From the NCBI RefSeq assembly GCF_000379765.1, contig NZ_KB903436.1:664-64663 (forward strand): a stretch of DNA of 64,000 bases, read 5' to 3'. The notes under the pieces are model-generated. The model had not been told where the DNA came from. It saw nothing but the letters and a program-made list of their open reading frames with translations, and ran no database searches. This document shows, piece after piece, positions 8,854 through 18,186 of the stretch (position 1 is its first letter; the number at the start of each line of letters is the position of its first letter). The translations under genes and the position numbers were made by a program. This stretch comes from Flexithrix dorotheae DSM 6795 (lineage in GTDB: Bacteria > Bacteroidota > Bacteroidia > Cytophagales > Flammeovirgaceae).

Positions 8854-11022
8854 TTATTTGAGGTAAGTATCAGCGTAATACTTCATATATTCTTTCAACT
8901 TGTTTTGGTATCCTTCCAAATCCAGTAACTGTTCATCATAAATCATGTAGGACATATCTGCTGTTCTTTGTGCAAAATGTCTTGCCCGGTCCTGCTGAAA
9001 GAAATATTTTTGATTTGCTGTAGAATACCCTTTGGGCAAACGAGATTTCTCCCAGGTTTTCACTAAATCACCATAAACCTGAGCTCTCCTTTCAATACTT
9101 TTTGTGATCAGTAAAGAGGCTTCTTCCATATAGTTATACGCAATTTTATGATCTATAAAATGACTTCTGTGTGCCTTGGTGATCAGGTTTTCCAAACTTT
9201 CAAGATCTTTATATGTCTGGGTGGTATGTGTTATCATTCGGGCGATACTCCGGAAGATTTCAAAGTCATATTTATTTTTAACAGGCAGATTCAGGTTGTT
9301 TTCCGTAATCTGAATAGCCCGCTTCATTTTCTCATTTATTTTTGAAGATTTGAGAAGCATTTCCCGGTATTCCCTGATCCAATAAGGATCATATTCCAAG
9401 GCATCACCCCTTGGGAGGTCAGGTAAATGGGTTTTACCCACATCTCCCCAGGCCCAAACCTTTCGCTCAAATGTGTTCATATAATAAAAAGCCCCCTCAT
9501 TCAAGAGCTCAAACAACTCTTGCATATCTGTAGCATCTTCACCATAGTAATTATTAAAAAAACTGTGGGTAAATTCTTCCAGACCAGGTTTTTTGCCATT
9601 CCATGAAAAAGCTGCTGAGGTGACAAAGCTTAACATCCATACCTGGTTATGCAACCCGGAATCATCCCATGAAGTGTTGATCATACCATCAAATACTCCT
9701 GAAATGGCCGTAGAAGTCAGAAATTTATAAGAACCTTCGAGGCTTCCTTCTTTCCTCCCCTGCTTTGATTCCCTGAAAAAATACGGAAGAAACATTTGCT
9801 CAATACCCGGGTTAGGATCATAAGCAAAAACTTCATGTCCTAATGCTTTTGCTTCTTTGGCATATTTGAAACCTGGTTTTTCATATTCGTAACTTTCCGT
9901 AAGTACCAGGTCCCGGTCAGGCTCAATTCCTACAGCGGGTGATTGGCTCATTTTCCAACCCATTGGTCTTTCCCAGGCCATTACTTTCCTACCCTTTGAT
10001 TTGAGGTACTTTGTCGCTTTATTCACAAATAAATGATACACACCACTTGCCCCTATCTCGCTGGCCTTAGCTTTACATTGTTGGCAATGCGCCAACTCAT
10101 AAGTTTCATCACTACCAATATGGATATATTCAGATCCTGGGGTCGCTTCTATGGCATCATCCCATAGCCTGAAGAGTAAGTCGTAGCTTCCTTCTTTTAA
10201 AGGGCAAAATTCCCAGTTAGAATTGGCAATTTCCCTCAGATGTGCATGCTGGGGCCATTTTAATATAAAACTCACATGACCAAGGCCTTGTACCAGGGGA
10301 ACCAACTCAATATGATATTTTTTAGCATAAGCCGTAAATTCCTGCATTTCAGCCATGGTAAACGCTCCGGGTGCACCAATTTCAGGTTGAGAGGGATAAG
10401 CTAATTTATCTTCCCATTCCCATACCAGCATATTGATTTTGTATTTGGCCATATCCCGGATAAAACTTTCCACATAGGCCTTTTTATCCTGATGATGTTT
10501 GGTATCGTAATGGACTGCTCTTTCTTTAATATCCGGCCAATCGGTAATCTGCATGCCATAAATAAAAGGCACTGACTTTCCTTTTTTTATTAATTGAAGC
10601 AAAGTTTGGGCACCATAAAAAAGACCAGTAGAAGATTCTGCTTTTATGGTAAGTAATTTATGATCCACAAAAAGATGGTAACCCTCCACGCCTACCTTTC
10701 TTGAAATCCCTTTTTTAGTCAGGATAATTGAATTTCCGGATGGATTGGAAGCTATTTTGGCTGTGATCCCAAACTCCTCCTTTAATTCGGTTATTAATAC
10801 ATCTGCAGTAAACTTATCATCTTCAGAGGCATTTGGGTCAAGAACTATGGAAATTGGAGATTCAAAATAAAAATTGTCACCATCAACAATTACTTCTTGT
10901 GGGTAAGGTATTACATTTAATCCAAGCTGGTATAAATCAGTGGCTTTTGCTTTAAAGGTCAACAGGAATACCAGGGAGAGGGAAAAGGCAAAAAAAGATG
11001 AAATTATCTTGAAAGATTTCAT
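8854..11022 (-). CDS. Secreted GH20-family beta-N-acetylhexosaminidase-like enzyme
   Basis: 722 residues with a signal peptide (~1-27), a GH20b accessory domain (~37-160) and a GH20 (beta/alpha)8 catalytic domain (~165-500), followed by a helical C-terminal region. The catalytic pair of the substrate-assisted mechanism is visible in HIGSDETYE (Asp305-Glu306). GLFYGAQTLLQL in the accessory domain and LVPLVQGLGH in the barrel are family-typical. The enzyme would release terminal GlcNAc or GalNAc from glycans in the periplasm. With the Aga-type genes here, GalNAc is the more likely product (inference). It lies in tandem with the Gfo/Idh gene upstream and 83 bp from the epimerase gene downstream. 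Confidence 0.85.
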   Translation of the reverse strand: MKSFKIISSFFAFSLSLVFLLTFKAKATDLYQLGLNVIPYPQEVIVDGDNFYFESPISIVLDPNASEDDKFTADVLITELKEEFGITAKIASNPSGNSIILTKKGISRKVGVEGYHLFVDHKLLTIKAESSTGLFYGAQTLLQLIKKGKSVPFIYGMQITDWPDIKERAVHYDTKHHQDKKAYVESFIRDMAKYKINMLVWEWEDKLAYPSQPEIGAPGAFTMAEMQEFTAYAKKYHIELVPLVQGLGHVSFILKWPQHAHLREIANSNWEFCPLKEGSYDLLFRLWDDAIEATPGSEYIHIGSDETYELAHCQQCKAKASEIGASGVYHLFVNKATKYLKSKGRKVMAWERPMGWKMSQSPAVGIEPDRDLVLTESYEYEKPGFKYAKEAKALGHEVFAYDPNPGIEQMFLPYFFRESKQGRKEGSLEGSYKFLTSTAISGVFDGMINTSWDDSGLHNQVWMLSFVTSAAFSWNGKKPGLEEFTHSFFNNYYGEDATDMQELFELLNEGAFYYMNTFERKVWAWGDVGKTHLPDLPRGDALEYDPYWIREYREMLLKSSKINEKMKRAIQITENNLNLPVKNKYDFEIFRSIARMITHTTQTYKDLESLENLITKAHRSHFIDHKIAYNYMEEASLLITKSIERRAQVYGDLVKTWEKSRLPKGYSTANQKYFFQQDRARHFAQRTADMSYMIYDEQLLDLEGYQNKLKEYMKYYADTYLK

Positions 11023-11107
11023 TTATTTAGTAGTTAAGTTTTTAAAAATTATTAAAGCTGGGAGATTTCCAACAAAGCAAGTTTTAACAATAGATAAGGC
11101 AAAAGCA

Positions 11108-11129
11108 CCCCTTCATTCAGATGAAGGGT
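11108..11129 (-). terminator. Small hairpin between Gfo/Idh and GH20 genes
   Basis: CCCTTCAT and ATGAAGGG form an 8-bp stem with a TCAG loop, followed on the minus strand by a short CTTTT run. It may weakly terminate or process the Gfo/Idh transcript before the GH20 gene. Confidence 0.4.
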
Positions 11130-11170
11130 TTATGATGGAAAATCGTAAAAAAATATGGGCTTTACCTCAA

Positions 11171-12484
11171 TTAATACACTTTAGATATACCTGGTTTAGG
11201 TACAGGGTAAATGCCATTTTCATCTGGTAAAATTGGGGCTGTAGTATCCCAGTCCATGTTATCCGGGGAAAGCTTTACCTCAGAGTTCAGGCAATCTTCC
11301 CAGGTAACCACCTGACCCGAGTGACAGGCCATTCTACCCATTATTGCAGCCAGTGAGCTTTTAGCTCCAAATTCGGTATCATTAATCGGAGTATCATTTA
11401 CGATGGCTTCAAATAATTTATCGTGTTCAATCTGGTAAGGGTTAAGGTTTTCCTTGTCCCTGTATTTCCAGATTTTATTACCACTCAAATCTTTGATGCC
11501 CTTATTTACATTGGCTGTACCTTTGGAACCAATGAAAAAAGTCCCGTTTTTATTCCAGGTATTATCCATCACCCGAATCTGACTATGCATGGTAGTACCA
11601 TCGGCATACAGATATTCAATGTAAAAGTGATCGAATACCTCTCCTGTATCGGGGCCATCCAAAACAGCTCTTCCCCCCATGCCCTGAGCACTAACCGGAT
11701 AGGCTCCCTTTGCCCAATGTACAATATCTGTATTATGAATCTGAAGTCCTGCGGGTGCAGCGCCCCACAACCAATTGAAGAAATGCCAGTTTTTTATTTG
11801 AAAAGCCAACTCGGAATTTACAGAAGACCTTGGAACGACCTTATAACTGCCCTTCATATAGTAGCAGGTTGAAGAGAGTATCTCTCCGATCTTTCCTTCT
11901 TTGATCTGCTCCACCATTTGAGTATAGCCTGGATCATATCTGTTTTGTAGTCCCACCACTACTTTCAGGTTTTTTTGAGTAGCTTTTTTACCAGTAGCCA
12001 ATACCTTTCTTAAACCCGGCCCGTCACAAGCCAAAGGCTTTTCCATAAATACATGCTTTCCTGCATCTACGGATGCTTCAAAATGCGCTGGACGAAAGCC
12101 GGGAGGTGTCGCTAATAGGACAACATCTGATTCCTGGATGACTTTCAGGTATCCATCAAAGCCTACAAACTTATTTTTTTCTGGTACTTCCACCTGTCCT
12201 TTAATTTCTTCCATTGCCATGATATGGGTGTAGCTTTTATCTAATTGCTCCTTAAATACATCAGCCATAGCCACAAGCTTTATATTAGCTCCCGCTTTTA
12301 ATGCCTGAACAGCAGCACCAGTTCCCCTGCCCCCACAACCCACGAGTCCAACCTTTATTTGGTCTGTTCCTGAAGCAAAAACACTTTTTGAAAAAGACAA
12401 CGAACTCAAGGCTACTCCCCCTCCTATCGCTAAGGAACTCTTTTTCATAAAGTCCCTTCTTTTAATATTTTTGGTTATTTTCAT
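11171..12484 (-). CDS. Exported Gfo/Idh/MocA-family oxidoreductase
   Basis: 437 residues beginning with a twin-arginine-like leader (NIKRRDFMKKS, then a hydrophobic stretch to ~38). It then has a Rossmann NAD(P) motif GLVGCGGRGTG (~46-56), the family signature MEKPLACD (~146) and a C-terminal GFO/IDH beta-sheet domain. Export with a bound nicotinamide cofactor is typical of Bacteroidota periplasmic relatives, including GH109-like alpha-N-acetylgalactosaminidases that use NAD for an oxidative glycosidase mechanism. Whether this one is a GH109-type glycosidase or a sugar dehydrogenase cannot be decided from motifs. It is divergent from the Nramp-like gene. Confidence 0.85.
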   Translation of the reverse strand: MKITKNIKRRDFMKKSSLAIGGGVALSSLSFSKSVFASGTDQIKVGLVGCGGRGTGAAVQALKAGANIKLVAMADVFKEQLDKSYTHIMAMEEIKGQVEVPEKNKFVGFDGYLKVIQESDVVLLATPPGFRPAHFEASVDAGKHVFMEKPLACDGPGLRKVLATGKKATQKNLKVVVGLQNRYDPGYTQMVEQIKEGKIGEILSSTCYYMKGSYKVVPRSSVNSELAFQIKNWHFFNWLWGAAPAGLQIHNTDIVHWAKGAYPVSAQGMGGRAVLDGPDTGEVFDHFYIEYLYADGTTMHSQIRVMDNTWNKNGTFFIGSKGTANVNKGIKDLSGNKIWKYRDKENLNPYQIEHDKLFEAIVNDTPINDTEFGAKSSLAAIMGRMACHSGQVVTWEDCLNSEVKLSPDNMDWDTTAPILPDENGIYPVPKPGISKVY

Positions 12485-12507
12485 AGTGAGAGATTTTATT
12501 TTCTTAG

Positions 12508-12631
12508 CAAAGATACCATTTTTTATTTTATTTCATTATTTTTGAGAAATAAAATTTACGAAACCTTTCTTTTTTAAGGAATTCATTACTTTTGCTTTAT
12601 TATTATATCCTTCAATATTTCATTATTTTTA
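12508..12631. promoter_or_regulatory. Divergent promoter/operator region between Gfo/Idh and Nramp-like genes
   Basis: A minus-strand -7 box TATCTTTG (12515-12508) faces the Gfo/Idh gene, and a plus-strand -7 box TACTTTTG (12587-12594) faces the Nramp-like gene. Neither has a clean -33 TTG. The 14-mer ATTTCATTATTTTT occurs twice (12530-12543 and 12617-12630). Between them, the minus strand of 12547-12565 reads GGTTTCGTAAATTTTATTT, a member of the TTTCG operator set. Confidence 0.4.
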
Positions 12632-12686
12632 GAAGGGGGCTCATGAAAGTTATCGGCTCTGATCAATAAACCTTGTTTGGATTTTT

Positions 12687-13907
12687 ATGCAAAAAAACAA
12701 TACTATAGTATCTATAAAAAAGCGATTGGTTTCTGTTGGTCCTGGAATAATCACTGCTGCTTTGGTTTTTGGTCCGGGAAGTTTAACGATTACCTCTAAG
12801 ATGGGAGCCATGTATGGCTTCAATATGATTTGGGTAGTTGCCTTATCAGTTTTTTTTATGATGAGCTATACTGAAATGGGTGCCAGAATTGGTATGGTTT
12901 CCAAAAACTCCCTCCTTGGGGAAATAAGAGGAAGATGGGGGAAAGGCACAGCAATTATTATAGGCTTAGGCATATTCCTGATTACTTCCTCTTTTCAGGC
13001 GGGAAATACCATTGGAGCTGGACTGGCTTTCGCAGAATTGACAGAAACTTCCACCATTCCCTGGGTTATCGGTTTTACCGCCTTGGGAATTTCATTACTT
13101 TTTTTTAAATCATTTTATAAAGTGCTGGAGCGGATCATGCTGGCCATGGTTGGATTGATGTTAGCCTCATTTTTCATCACCCTTGTGCTGGCTCAACCAA
13201 ACCTGGCAGATGTTTTACAGGGATTCGTGCCTACCCTTCCGAAAGGAGCTGAAATTTTAACCATAGCACTGATCGCATCGAGCTTTTCCATTGTAGGAGT
13301 ATTTTACCAGGCTTACCTTGTCAAGGAAAAAGGCTGGAAAAAGGAGGAGCTCAAACAGGGCAAGCGCGAAAGCTTAACAGGGATATTCATATTAGGCTTA
13401 ATATCCGCATTTATCATGATAAACGCGGCTGCTGTATTGCATCCCAAAGGAGTGGAAGTTAAATCAGCACTGGATATGGGGCTGGCACTGGAGCCTTTAT
13501 TTGGAAAGATCACAGCATTGATTTTTATGCTGGGTCTGTTTGGGGCTTCTTTCTCTTCTCTGGTTGGAAATGCAACCATTGGAGGGGCATTATTTGCAGA
13601 TGCTTTTTCCCTTGGAAACAGACTTGACAACAAAAATGTGAAATTGCTGATCATGCTTGTCATGGTGGTGGGGGCTGTCATTGCATTGTCATTTGGCAAA
13701 CTGCCCCTGGAACTTATCATTTTTGCTCAGGCCATCACCATTGTACTTGCTCCTATGATCGCAGTAGCACTACTATTAATTGCCAATGACCAAAATATTA
13801 TGGGTGAGCAAAAAAATAATATCACTCAGAACATCACCTGTTCCTTAGGCCTGCTTCTATTACTTTTTTTAGCGGGCAATCATATCTATTTTTTATTTAT
13901 TAAATAA
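12687..13907 (+). CDS. Nramp-fold transporter lacking the canonical metal-binding motif
   Basis: A 406-residue polytopic protein with about eleven hydrophobic segments. It matches the Nramp family by VGPGIITAALVFGPGS in TM1 and by its overall layout. In metal-transporting Nramps TM1 carries DPGN and TM6 a metal-binding Met. Here TM1 reads GPGS (29-32) and TM6 reads SIVGVFYQAYLV (~202-213), so the Asp, Asn and Met ligands are absent. It is therefore unlikely to move Mn2+ or Fe2+ by the usual site. It starts a run of same-strand catabolic genes (11 bp to the SDR gene), so an organic substrate of the pathway is possible (inference). Confidence 0.8.
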   Translation: MQKNNTIVSIKKRLVSVGPGIITAALVFGPGSLTITSKMGAMYGFNMIWVVALSVFFMMSYTEMGARIGMVSKNSLLGEIRGRWGKGTAIIIGLGIFLITSSFQAGNTIGAGLAFAELTETSTIPWVIGFTALGISLLFFKSFYKVLERIMLAMVGLMLASFFITLVLAQPNLADVLQGFVPTLPKGAEILTIALIASSFSIVGVFYQAYLVKEKGWKKEELKQGKRESLTGIFILGLISAFIMINAAAVLHPKGVEVKSALDMGLALEPLFGKITALIFMLGLFGASFSSLVGNATIGGALFADAFSLGNRLDNKNVKLLIMLVMVVGAVIALSFGKLPLELIIFAQAITIVLAPMIAVALLLIANDQNIMGEQKNNITQNITCSLGLLLLLFLAGNHIYFLFIK

Positions 13908-13918
13908 ACAAACAAAGT

Positions 13919-14935
13919 ATGGGAGACCTGAAAAAATTAGAAGATTTACTTTTGCAGCCCTCTGCAGACTTAATCGAAGACTTGAAAAACCTGGAGGATG
14001 ATATTTTAATATTGGGTGTGGGGGGGAAAATGGGACCAAGCCTTGCTTTGCTGGCAAAACAGGCATTACAAAAAGCAGGAAAGACAAATCGAGTGATAGG
14101 AGTTTCCCGTTTTTCTTCCGAAAATCTGGAGCAGGATCTCAATAAGAAAGGAATTGAAACCATCAAAGCGGATCTTTTGAATGAAAAAGACCTGGAAGCG
14201 TTACCAGATGTTCGAAATGTCATTTATATGGCCGGGACAAAATTTGGTACGCAGGGAAATGAATCTTTCACCTGGGCAATGAATGCTTACCTTCCCGGCA
14301 GGATCGCAAGTAAATTTAAGCATTCTAATATTGTGGTATTTTCCACAGGAAATGTATATCCCCTGGTTCCACTGGTTTCTGGAGGTGCAACTGAGTCTGT
14401 CCAGCCGGGTCCGGTAGGAGAATATGCCCAATCATGCCTTGGCCGGGAAAGGGTATTTGAACATTTTTCAAAAATAAACAAAACACCAATGTTGATTTAC
14501 CGGCTCAATTATGCGGTAGATTTCAGGTATGGTGTTTTGGTTGAAATTGCCAAATCTGTAAGGAATGAAGAACCAATTGATCTCTCTACCGGTCATGTAA
14601 ATGTAATTTGGCAAAGTGATGCAAATGAATATGCCCTGCGTTCGCTAAAGCATTGCAAAAACCCAATGGAAATTTTAAATATCACGGGGCCAGAAACGGT
14701 TTCAATTCGTTGGCTTGCCAATGAATTTGGACTCAGGTTTGGGAAAAAACCTCATTTTATCAAAGAAGAACAATCCACTGCACTTCTTAATAATGCTTCT
14801 CAGGCGCATAAGCTATTTGGATATCCAAAAGTGTCCCTCCAAACCATTATTGACGCTACGGCCATGTGGCTGGAAGAAGGTGGGGCACTGATAAATAAAC
14901 CAACACATTTTCAGGAAAGAAAAGGAAATTACTAA
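13919..14935 (+). CDS. NAD-dependent epimerase/dehydratase-like extended SDR
   Basis: 338 residues with a Rossmann dinucleotide motif ILGVGGKMG (31-39) and the extended-SDR active-site region FSTGNVYP (141-148) with GEYAQSCLGRE (167-177). The usual catalytic YxxxK is replaced by Y169-AQS-C173, so the Lys is missing and classical epimerase chemistry is questionable. It is separated by 11 bp from the Nramp-like gene and by 1 bp from the DapA-like gene, pointing to one operon and a joint reaction sequence. It may dehydrogenate or bind a sugar or sugar-acid intermediate. Confidence 0.8.
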   Translation: MGDLKKLEDLLLQPSADLIEDLKNLEDDILILGVGGKMGPSLALLAKQALQKAGKTNRVIGVSRFSSENLEQDLNKKGIETIKADLLNEKDLEALPDVRNVIYMAGTKFGTQGNESFTWAMNAYLPGRIASKFKHSNIVVFSTGNVYPLVPLVSGGATESVQPGPVGEYAQSCLGRERVFEHFSKINKTPMLIYRLNYAVDFRYGVLVEIAKSVRNEEPIDLSTGHVNVIWQSDANEYALRSLKHCKNPMEILNITGPETVSIRWLANEFGLRFGKKPHFIKEEQSTALLNNASQAHKLFGYPKVSLQTIIDATAMWLEEGGALINKPTHFQERKGNY

Positions 14936-14936
14936 A

Positions 14937-15995
14937 ATGGCTACATTAAAAAGAGAAATCAGAGAACTCCTTCATGAGGGAACCGTTATTCCTGCACATC
15001 CCTTGGCACTTAATGCTAACCGAAAACTAGATGAAAGGAGACAAAGGGGCTTAAGTAGATATTACCTGGCAAGTGGTGCTGGAGGAATTGCTGTGGGTGT
15101 CCATAGCACACAGTTTGAGATTCGGGATAAACAACACAACCTATTTAAACCGGTATTGCAATTGGCTGCAGAGGAGGTAGACAAGGCTAATTTAAACAGA
15201 CCTTTTATCAAAATAGCAGGGATAACCGGACCCACTGAACAGGCTATTGAGGAAGCTGAAACAGCCGTAGAACTGGGATACGATATGGGTTTACTTAGCA
15301 TGGGAGGGTTGAATGACTGGACGGAAGAAGCTTTAATTGAAAGGGCAAAAAAAATAGCGAAAATTATCCCTGTTTTTGGTTTTTACCTTCAACCAGCCGT
15401 GGGGGGAAAGGTATTTACCTATGAGTTTTGGAAAGCCTTTGCTGAAATACCGAATGTACAGGCCATCAAAATGGCACCCTTTAACCGGTACCAGACACTG
15501 GATGTAGTGAGGGCAGTTTGCAACTCCTCGAGATATAAGGAAATCGCCCTTTATACAGGTAATGATGACAATATTGTGGTTGACTTATTGAGCAATTATG
15601 CCTTCAAAGTAAATGGCGAACTTCGGGAAAAATCTATTGTGGGTGGCTTATTAGGTCATTGGGCAGTATGGACACAAAAAGCAGTTGAGCTCCTCTGGGA
15701 AATTAAGCAAATTAAAAAAGAAAACAAGGGCATCTCCCAGGAAATATTGACCAGGGCAATTGCCGTGACTGACACCAATGCCGTTTTTTTTGATGCCGCA
15801 AATAATTTCAAAGGATGTATTGCCGGACTGCATGAAGTTTTGAGAAGACAAGGGTTGCTGGAGGGCATTTGGTGTCTGAATCCTGATGAAGATTTATCCC
15901 CTGGGCAGTATGAAGAAATATCAAGGTTGTACAAAGAATACCCGGAATTAAATGATGATGCTTTTGTAAAAGAAAATTTAAACAAATGGATTTAA
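14937..15995 (+). CDS. Dihydrodipicolinate synthase (DapA)-superfamily aldolase/lyase
   Basis: A 352-residue TIM barrel, longer than DapA (~290). The Schiff-base lysine is at QAIKMAPFN (Lys178) and the conserved Tyr at FGFYLQPAVGG (Tyr150). The DapA GTTGE loop is replaced by GVHSTQFE (54-61), so it is a distinct subfamily and probably not lysine biosynthesis. Such enzymes cleave or dehydrate 2-keto acids such as 2-keto-3-deoxy-sugar acids or N-acetylneuraminate. It directly follows the SDR gene, and its 3' end abuts the next lipoprotein gene, supporting cotranscription. Confidence 0.82.
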   Translation: MATLKREIRELLHEGTVIPAHPLALNANRKLDERRQRGLSRYYLASGAGGIAVGVHSTQFEIRDKQHNLFKPVLQLAAEEVDKANLNRPFIKIAGITGPTEQAIEEAETAVELGYDMGLLSMGGLNDWTEEALIERAKKIAKIIPVFGFYLQPAVGGKVFTYEFWKAFAEIPNVQAIKMAPFNRYQTLDVVRAVCNSSRYKEIALYTGNDDNIVVDLLSNYAFKVNGELREKSIVGGLLGHWAVWTQKAVELLWEIKQIKKENKGISQEILTRAIAVTDTNAVFFDAANNFKGCIAGLHEVLRRQGLLEGIWCLNPDEDLSPGQYEEISRLYKEYPELNDDAFVKENLNKWI

Positions 15996-16015
15996 ATCAA
16001 TCCGGAATTTTTGAA

Positions 16016-17008
16016 ATGGAAATATTTATAACTAAAAACTTTACGACAATCAAAAAGAATAAATATTGGGCAATAGCGGTGCTCTTCCTGGGACTATTTG
16101 CCTGTCAGCACAATGAAAAGGGAAATACCGATAAAGAAAATTCTCCTCAGGAAAACCTTCAATTCCCAAAGGAAATGGTTGCCTTTAGTCCCTATCAAAA
16201 GAATCCTTTATTTTCTGGCACTGAAAGGGATACCTGGGACAAAAAAATAAGGGAAAGAGGATTTATCCTTCAGGAAGATGGGAATTACAAAATGTGGTAT
16301 TCCGGGTACAAGGGTAATAATCAGGATCCAAAATATTTAGGTTATGCTACTTCCACCGATGGAATCAATTGGGAGCGATATGCAGAACAACCAATCTTTG
16401 AGGAAAAATGGTGTGAGGATATGATGGTAACTAAGCACCAGGGCAAGTATTATATGTTTGCAGAAGGGGCAAATGACATCGCCCATGTGCTTGTATCCGT
16501 AGATGGAATTTCCTGGGAAGAATTAGGTGATTTGGAAATTTCCCAGACAAATGGAGAGCCTATTGCTCCAGGACCTTTTGGGACACCGACAGTATGGATT
16601 GAAAATGAACAGTGGTACCTTTTTTATGAAAGGGATGATGAAGCTATTTGGCTGGCCACTTCCGCGGGTGATCCAAGAATCTGGAAAAATTTACAGGATG
16701 AACCGGTTTTAAAAAAAGGGCCGGGAGATTATGATAAAGGGGCTGTAGCTACCAATCAAATAGTGAAATTTCAGGACAAATATTTTATGTATTATCATGC
16801 TTCTTCATACCCTGACTGGCAATCCACTAATGCAAAATGGTCCTCAAACGTGGCCATGTCAACCGATTTGATCCATTGGGTAAAATATCCTCATAATCCT
16901 ATAATTGAAGGGGATTACTCCAGTCCGATCCTTGTCCCGGACCAAAAGGGAAATTTCCATCTGTATACCATGCATGACCAGGTCCGATTGTATTTGCCTA
17001 CTGAATAA
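16016..17008 (+). CDS. Beta-propeller glycoside-hydrolase-like lipoprotein
   Basis: About 330 residues with a lipoprotein signal peptide (LGLFACQ). They form a five-bladed beta-propeller of the GH32/43/62/68/117 type, built from repeated blocks such as YLGYATSTDGINWERY, VLVSVDGISWEEL and NVAMSTDLIHWVKY. The start at 16016 is preferred to an in-frame ATG at 15986, which overlaps the DapA-like gene and would put ten extra residues before the signal. Probable catalytic acids cannot be assigned confidently. The periplasmic location and neighbours suggest processing of an oligosaccharide before import. Confidence 0.75.
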   Translation: MEIFITKNFTTIKKNKYWAIAVLFLGLFACQHNEKGNTDKENSPQENLQFPKEMVAFSPYQKNPLFSGTERDTWDKKIRERGFILQEDGNYKMWYSGYKGNNQDPKYLGYATSTDGINWERYAEQPIFEEKWCEDMMVTKHQGKYYMFAEGANDIAHVLVSVDGISWEELGDLEISQTNGEPIAPGPFGTPTVWIENEQWYLFYERDDEAIWLATSAGDPRIWKNLQDEPVLKKGPGDYDKGAVATNQIVKFQDKYFMYYHASSYPDWQSTNAKWSSNVAMSTDLIHWVKYPHNPIIEGDYSSPILVPDQKGNFHLYTMHDQVRLYLPTE

Positions 17009-17071
17009 ACCTGAGGAATTTTAAAAGGAGCCTGAGGGTAAACTGATCACAAAAATTATAACTCTAATGCA

Positions 17072-18148
17072 ATGAAAAATTTTATTTCTTCTGTTTTGCT
17101 CATTTTTCTTATTTCTTCCTGCAATGAGGAAGCATCATATTACAAGATAAGTGATTTTGAAAAAGTGACGAAAACAGATGTACATGTTCATATTCATACC
17201 GAACGTCTGGCTTTCTACGATCAGGCCAAAAATGATAATTTTAAATTACTGACTATTGGATTGGATTCCCATAACAAAGAAAAAAAGGTAAGAGAGCAAT
17301 ATGCCTATTCTGTTTATCAGGTAAGCAAACACCCTGAGGAAATTCAATTTGCTACCGCCTTCACCATGGAGGGTTGGGATGAACCTAACTGGCTGGAAAG
17401 ACAGCTTCAAATGCTAGATTCTGCCATAAACAACGGTGCCAGGGCCGTGAAGGTCTGGAAAAATATTGGTATGGTTTACCGGGACAAAGATGGAGAGCTT
17501 ATCATGGTAGACAACCCAAAACTTGACCCCATCTTTCAAATGCTTGCCGATAGGAAAATACCAGTTATCGGGCACCTTGGTGAACCTAAAAACTGCTGGT
17601 TGCCTCTCAATGAAATGACGACTAATAACGATAGCACATACTATGCTTCACATCCTCAGTACCATATGTTCCTTCACCCGGAATTACCTTCTTATGAAGA
17701 CCAGATTGTTGCCAGGGACAAAATGCTGGAGAAAAATCCCAACCTGATATTCATAGGAGCACATTTAGGAAGCATGGAATGGGATGTGGATGAAATTGCT
17801 AAAAGATTGGATAAATTTCCCAATATGGCAGTGGAAACCGCAGCCAGAATGGGGCAGGTATTTTATCAAACTCACCATGACAGGGAAAAAGTAAGGGATT
17901 TTTTCATCAAATACCACGACAGGGTATTGTACGCCACTGATTTAGGAGATTCAGGCAAAAGAGAAGTCAATGACTTACATGAGTATTTACACAACACATG
18001 GTTGAGGGACTGGCGCTTTTTTGTAACAGATGAAGAGATGACAAGTGATTTGGTAGATGAGCCATTTCAAGGCTTGAAATTGCCTAAAGAAATTGTGGAT
18101 GATATTTATCTCCATAATGCCCAAAAGTGGTTTAAGATATTCAATTAA
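17072..18148 (+). CDS. Amidohydrolase-family (PF04909-like) lipoprotein
   Basis: 358 residues with a lipobox (LISSC, Cys17) and an amidohydrolase_2 TIM barrel. Metal-site motifs are DVHVHIH (36-42), GHLGEPKNCWLP (~168), IGAHLGSMEWD (~228) and the C-terminal ATDLGDS (~290). It is closely similar throughout to the protein encoded at 20587-21603, which lacks a signal peptide, so the pair are periplasmic and cytosolic paralogs. This family includes lactonases, decarboxylases and hydrolases of cyclic compounds; the substrate is unknown. It ends 1 bp before the ATG at 18150. Confidence 0.82.
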   Translation: MKNFISSVLLIFLISSCNEEASYYKISDFEKVTKTDVHVHIHTERLAFYDQAKNDNFKLLTIGLDSHNKEKKVREQYAYSVYQVSKHPEEIQFATAFTMEGWDEPNWLERQLQMLDSAINNGARAVKVWKNIGMVYRDKDGELIMVDNPKLDPIFQMLADRKIPVIGHLGEPKNCWLPLNEMTTNNDSTYYASHPQYHMFLHPELPSYEDQIVARDKMLEKNPNLIFIGAHLGSMEWDVDEIAKRLDKFPNMAVETAARMGQVFYQTHHDREKVRDFFIKYHDRVLYATDLGDSGKREVNDLHEYLHNTWLRDWRFFVTDEEMTSDLVDEPFQGLKLPKEIVDDIYLHNAQKWFKIFN

Positions 18149-18186
18149 AATGCTCATTCGAATTTGTAAAAATAAAATTTATAGCA

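Noticed and set aside
12687-13907. Calling this protein MntH (Mn2+/H+ symporter)
   Set aside because: DPGN and the TM6 metal-site Met are not conserved, so the standard name would mislead.
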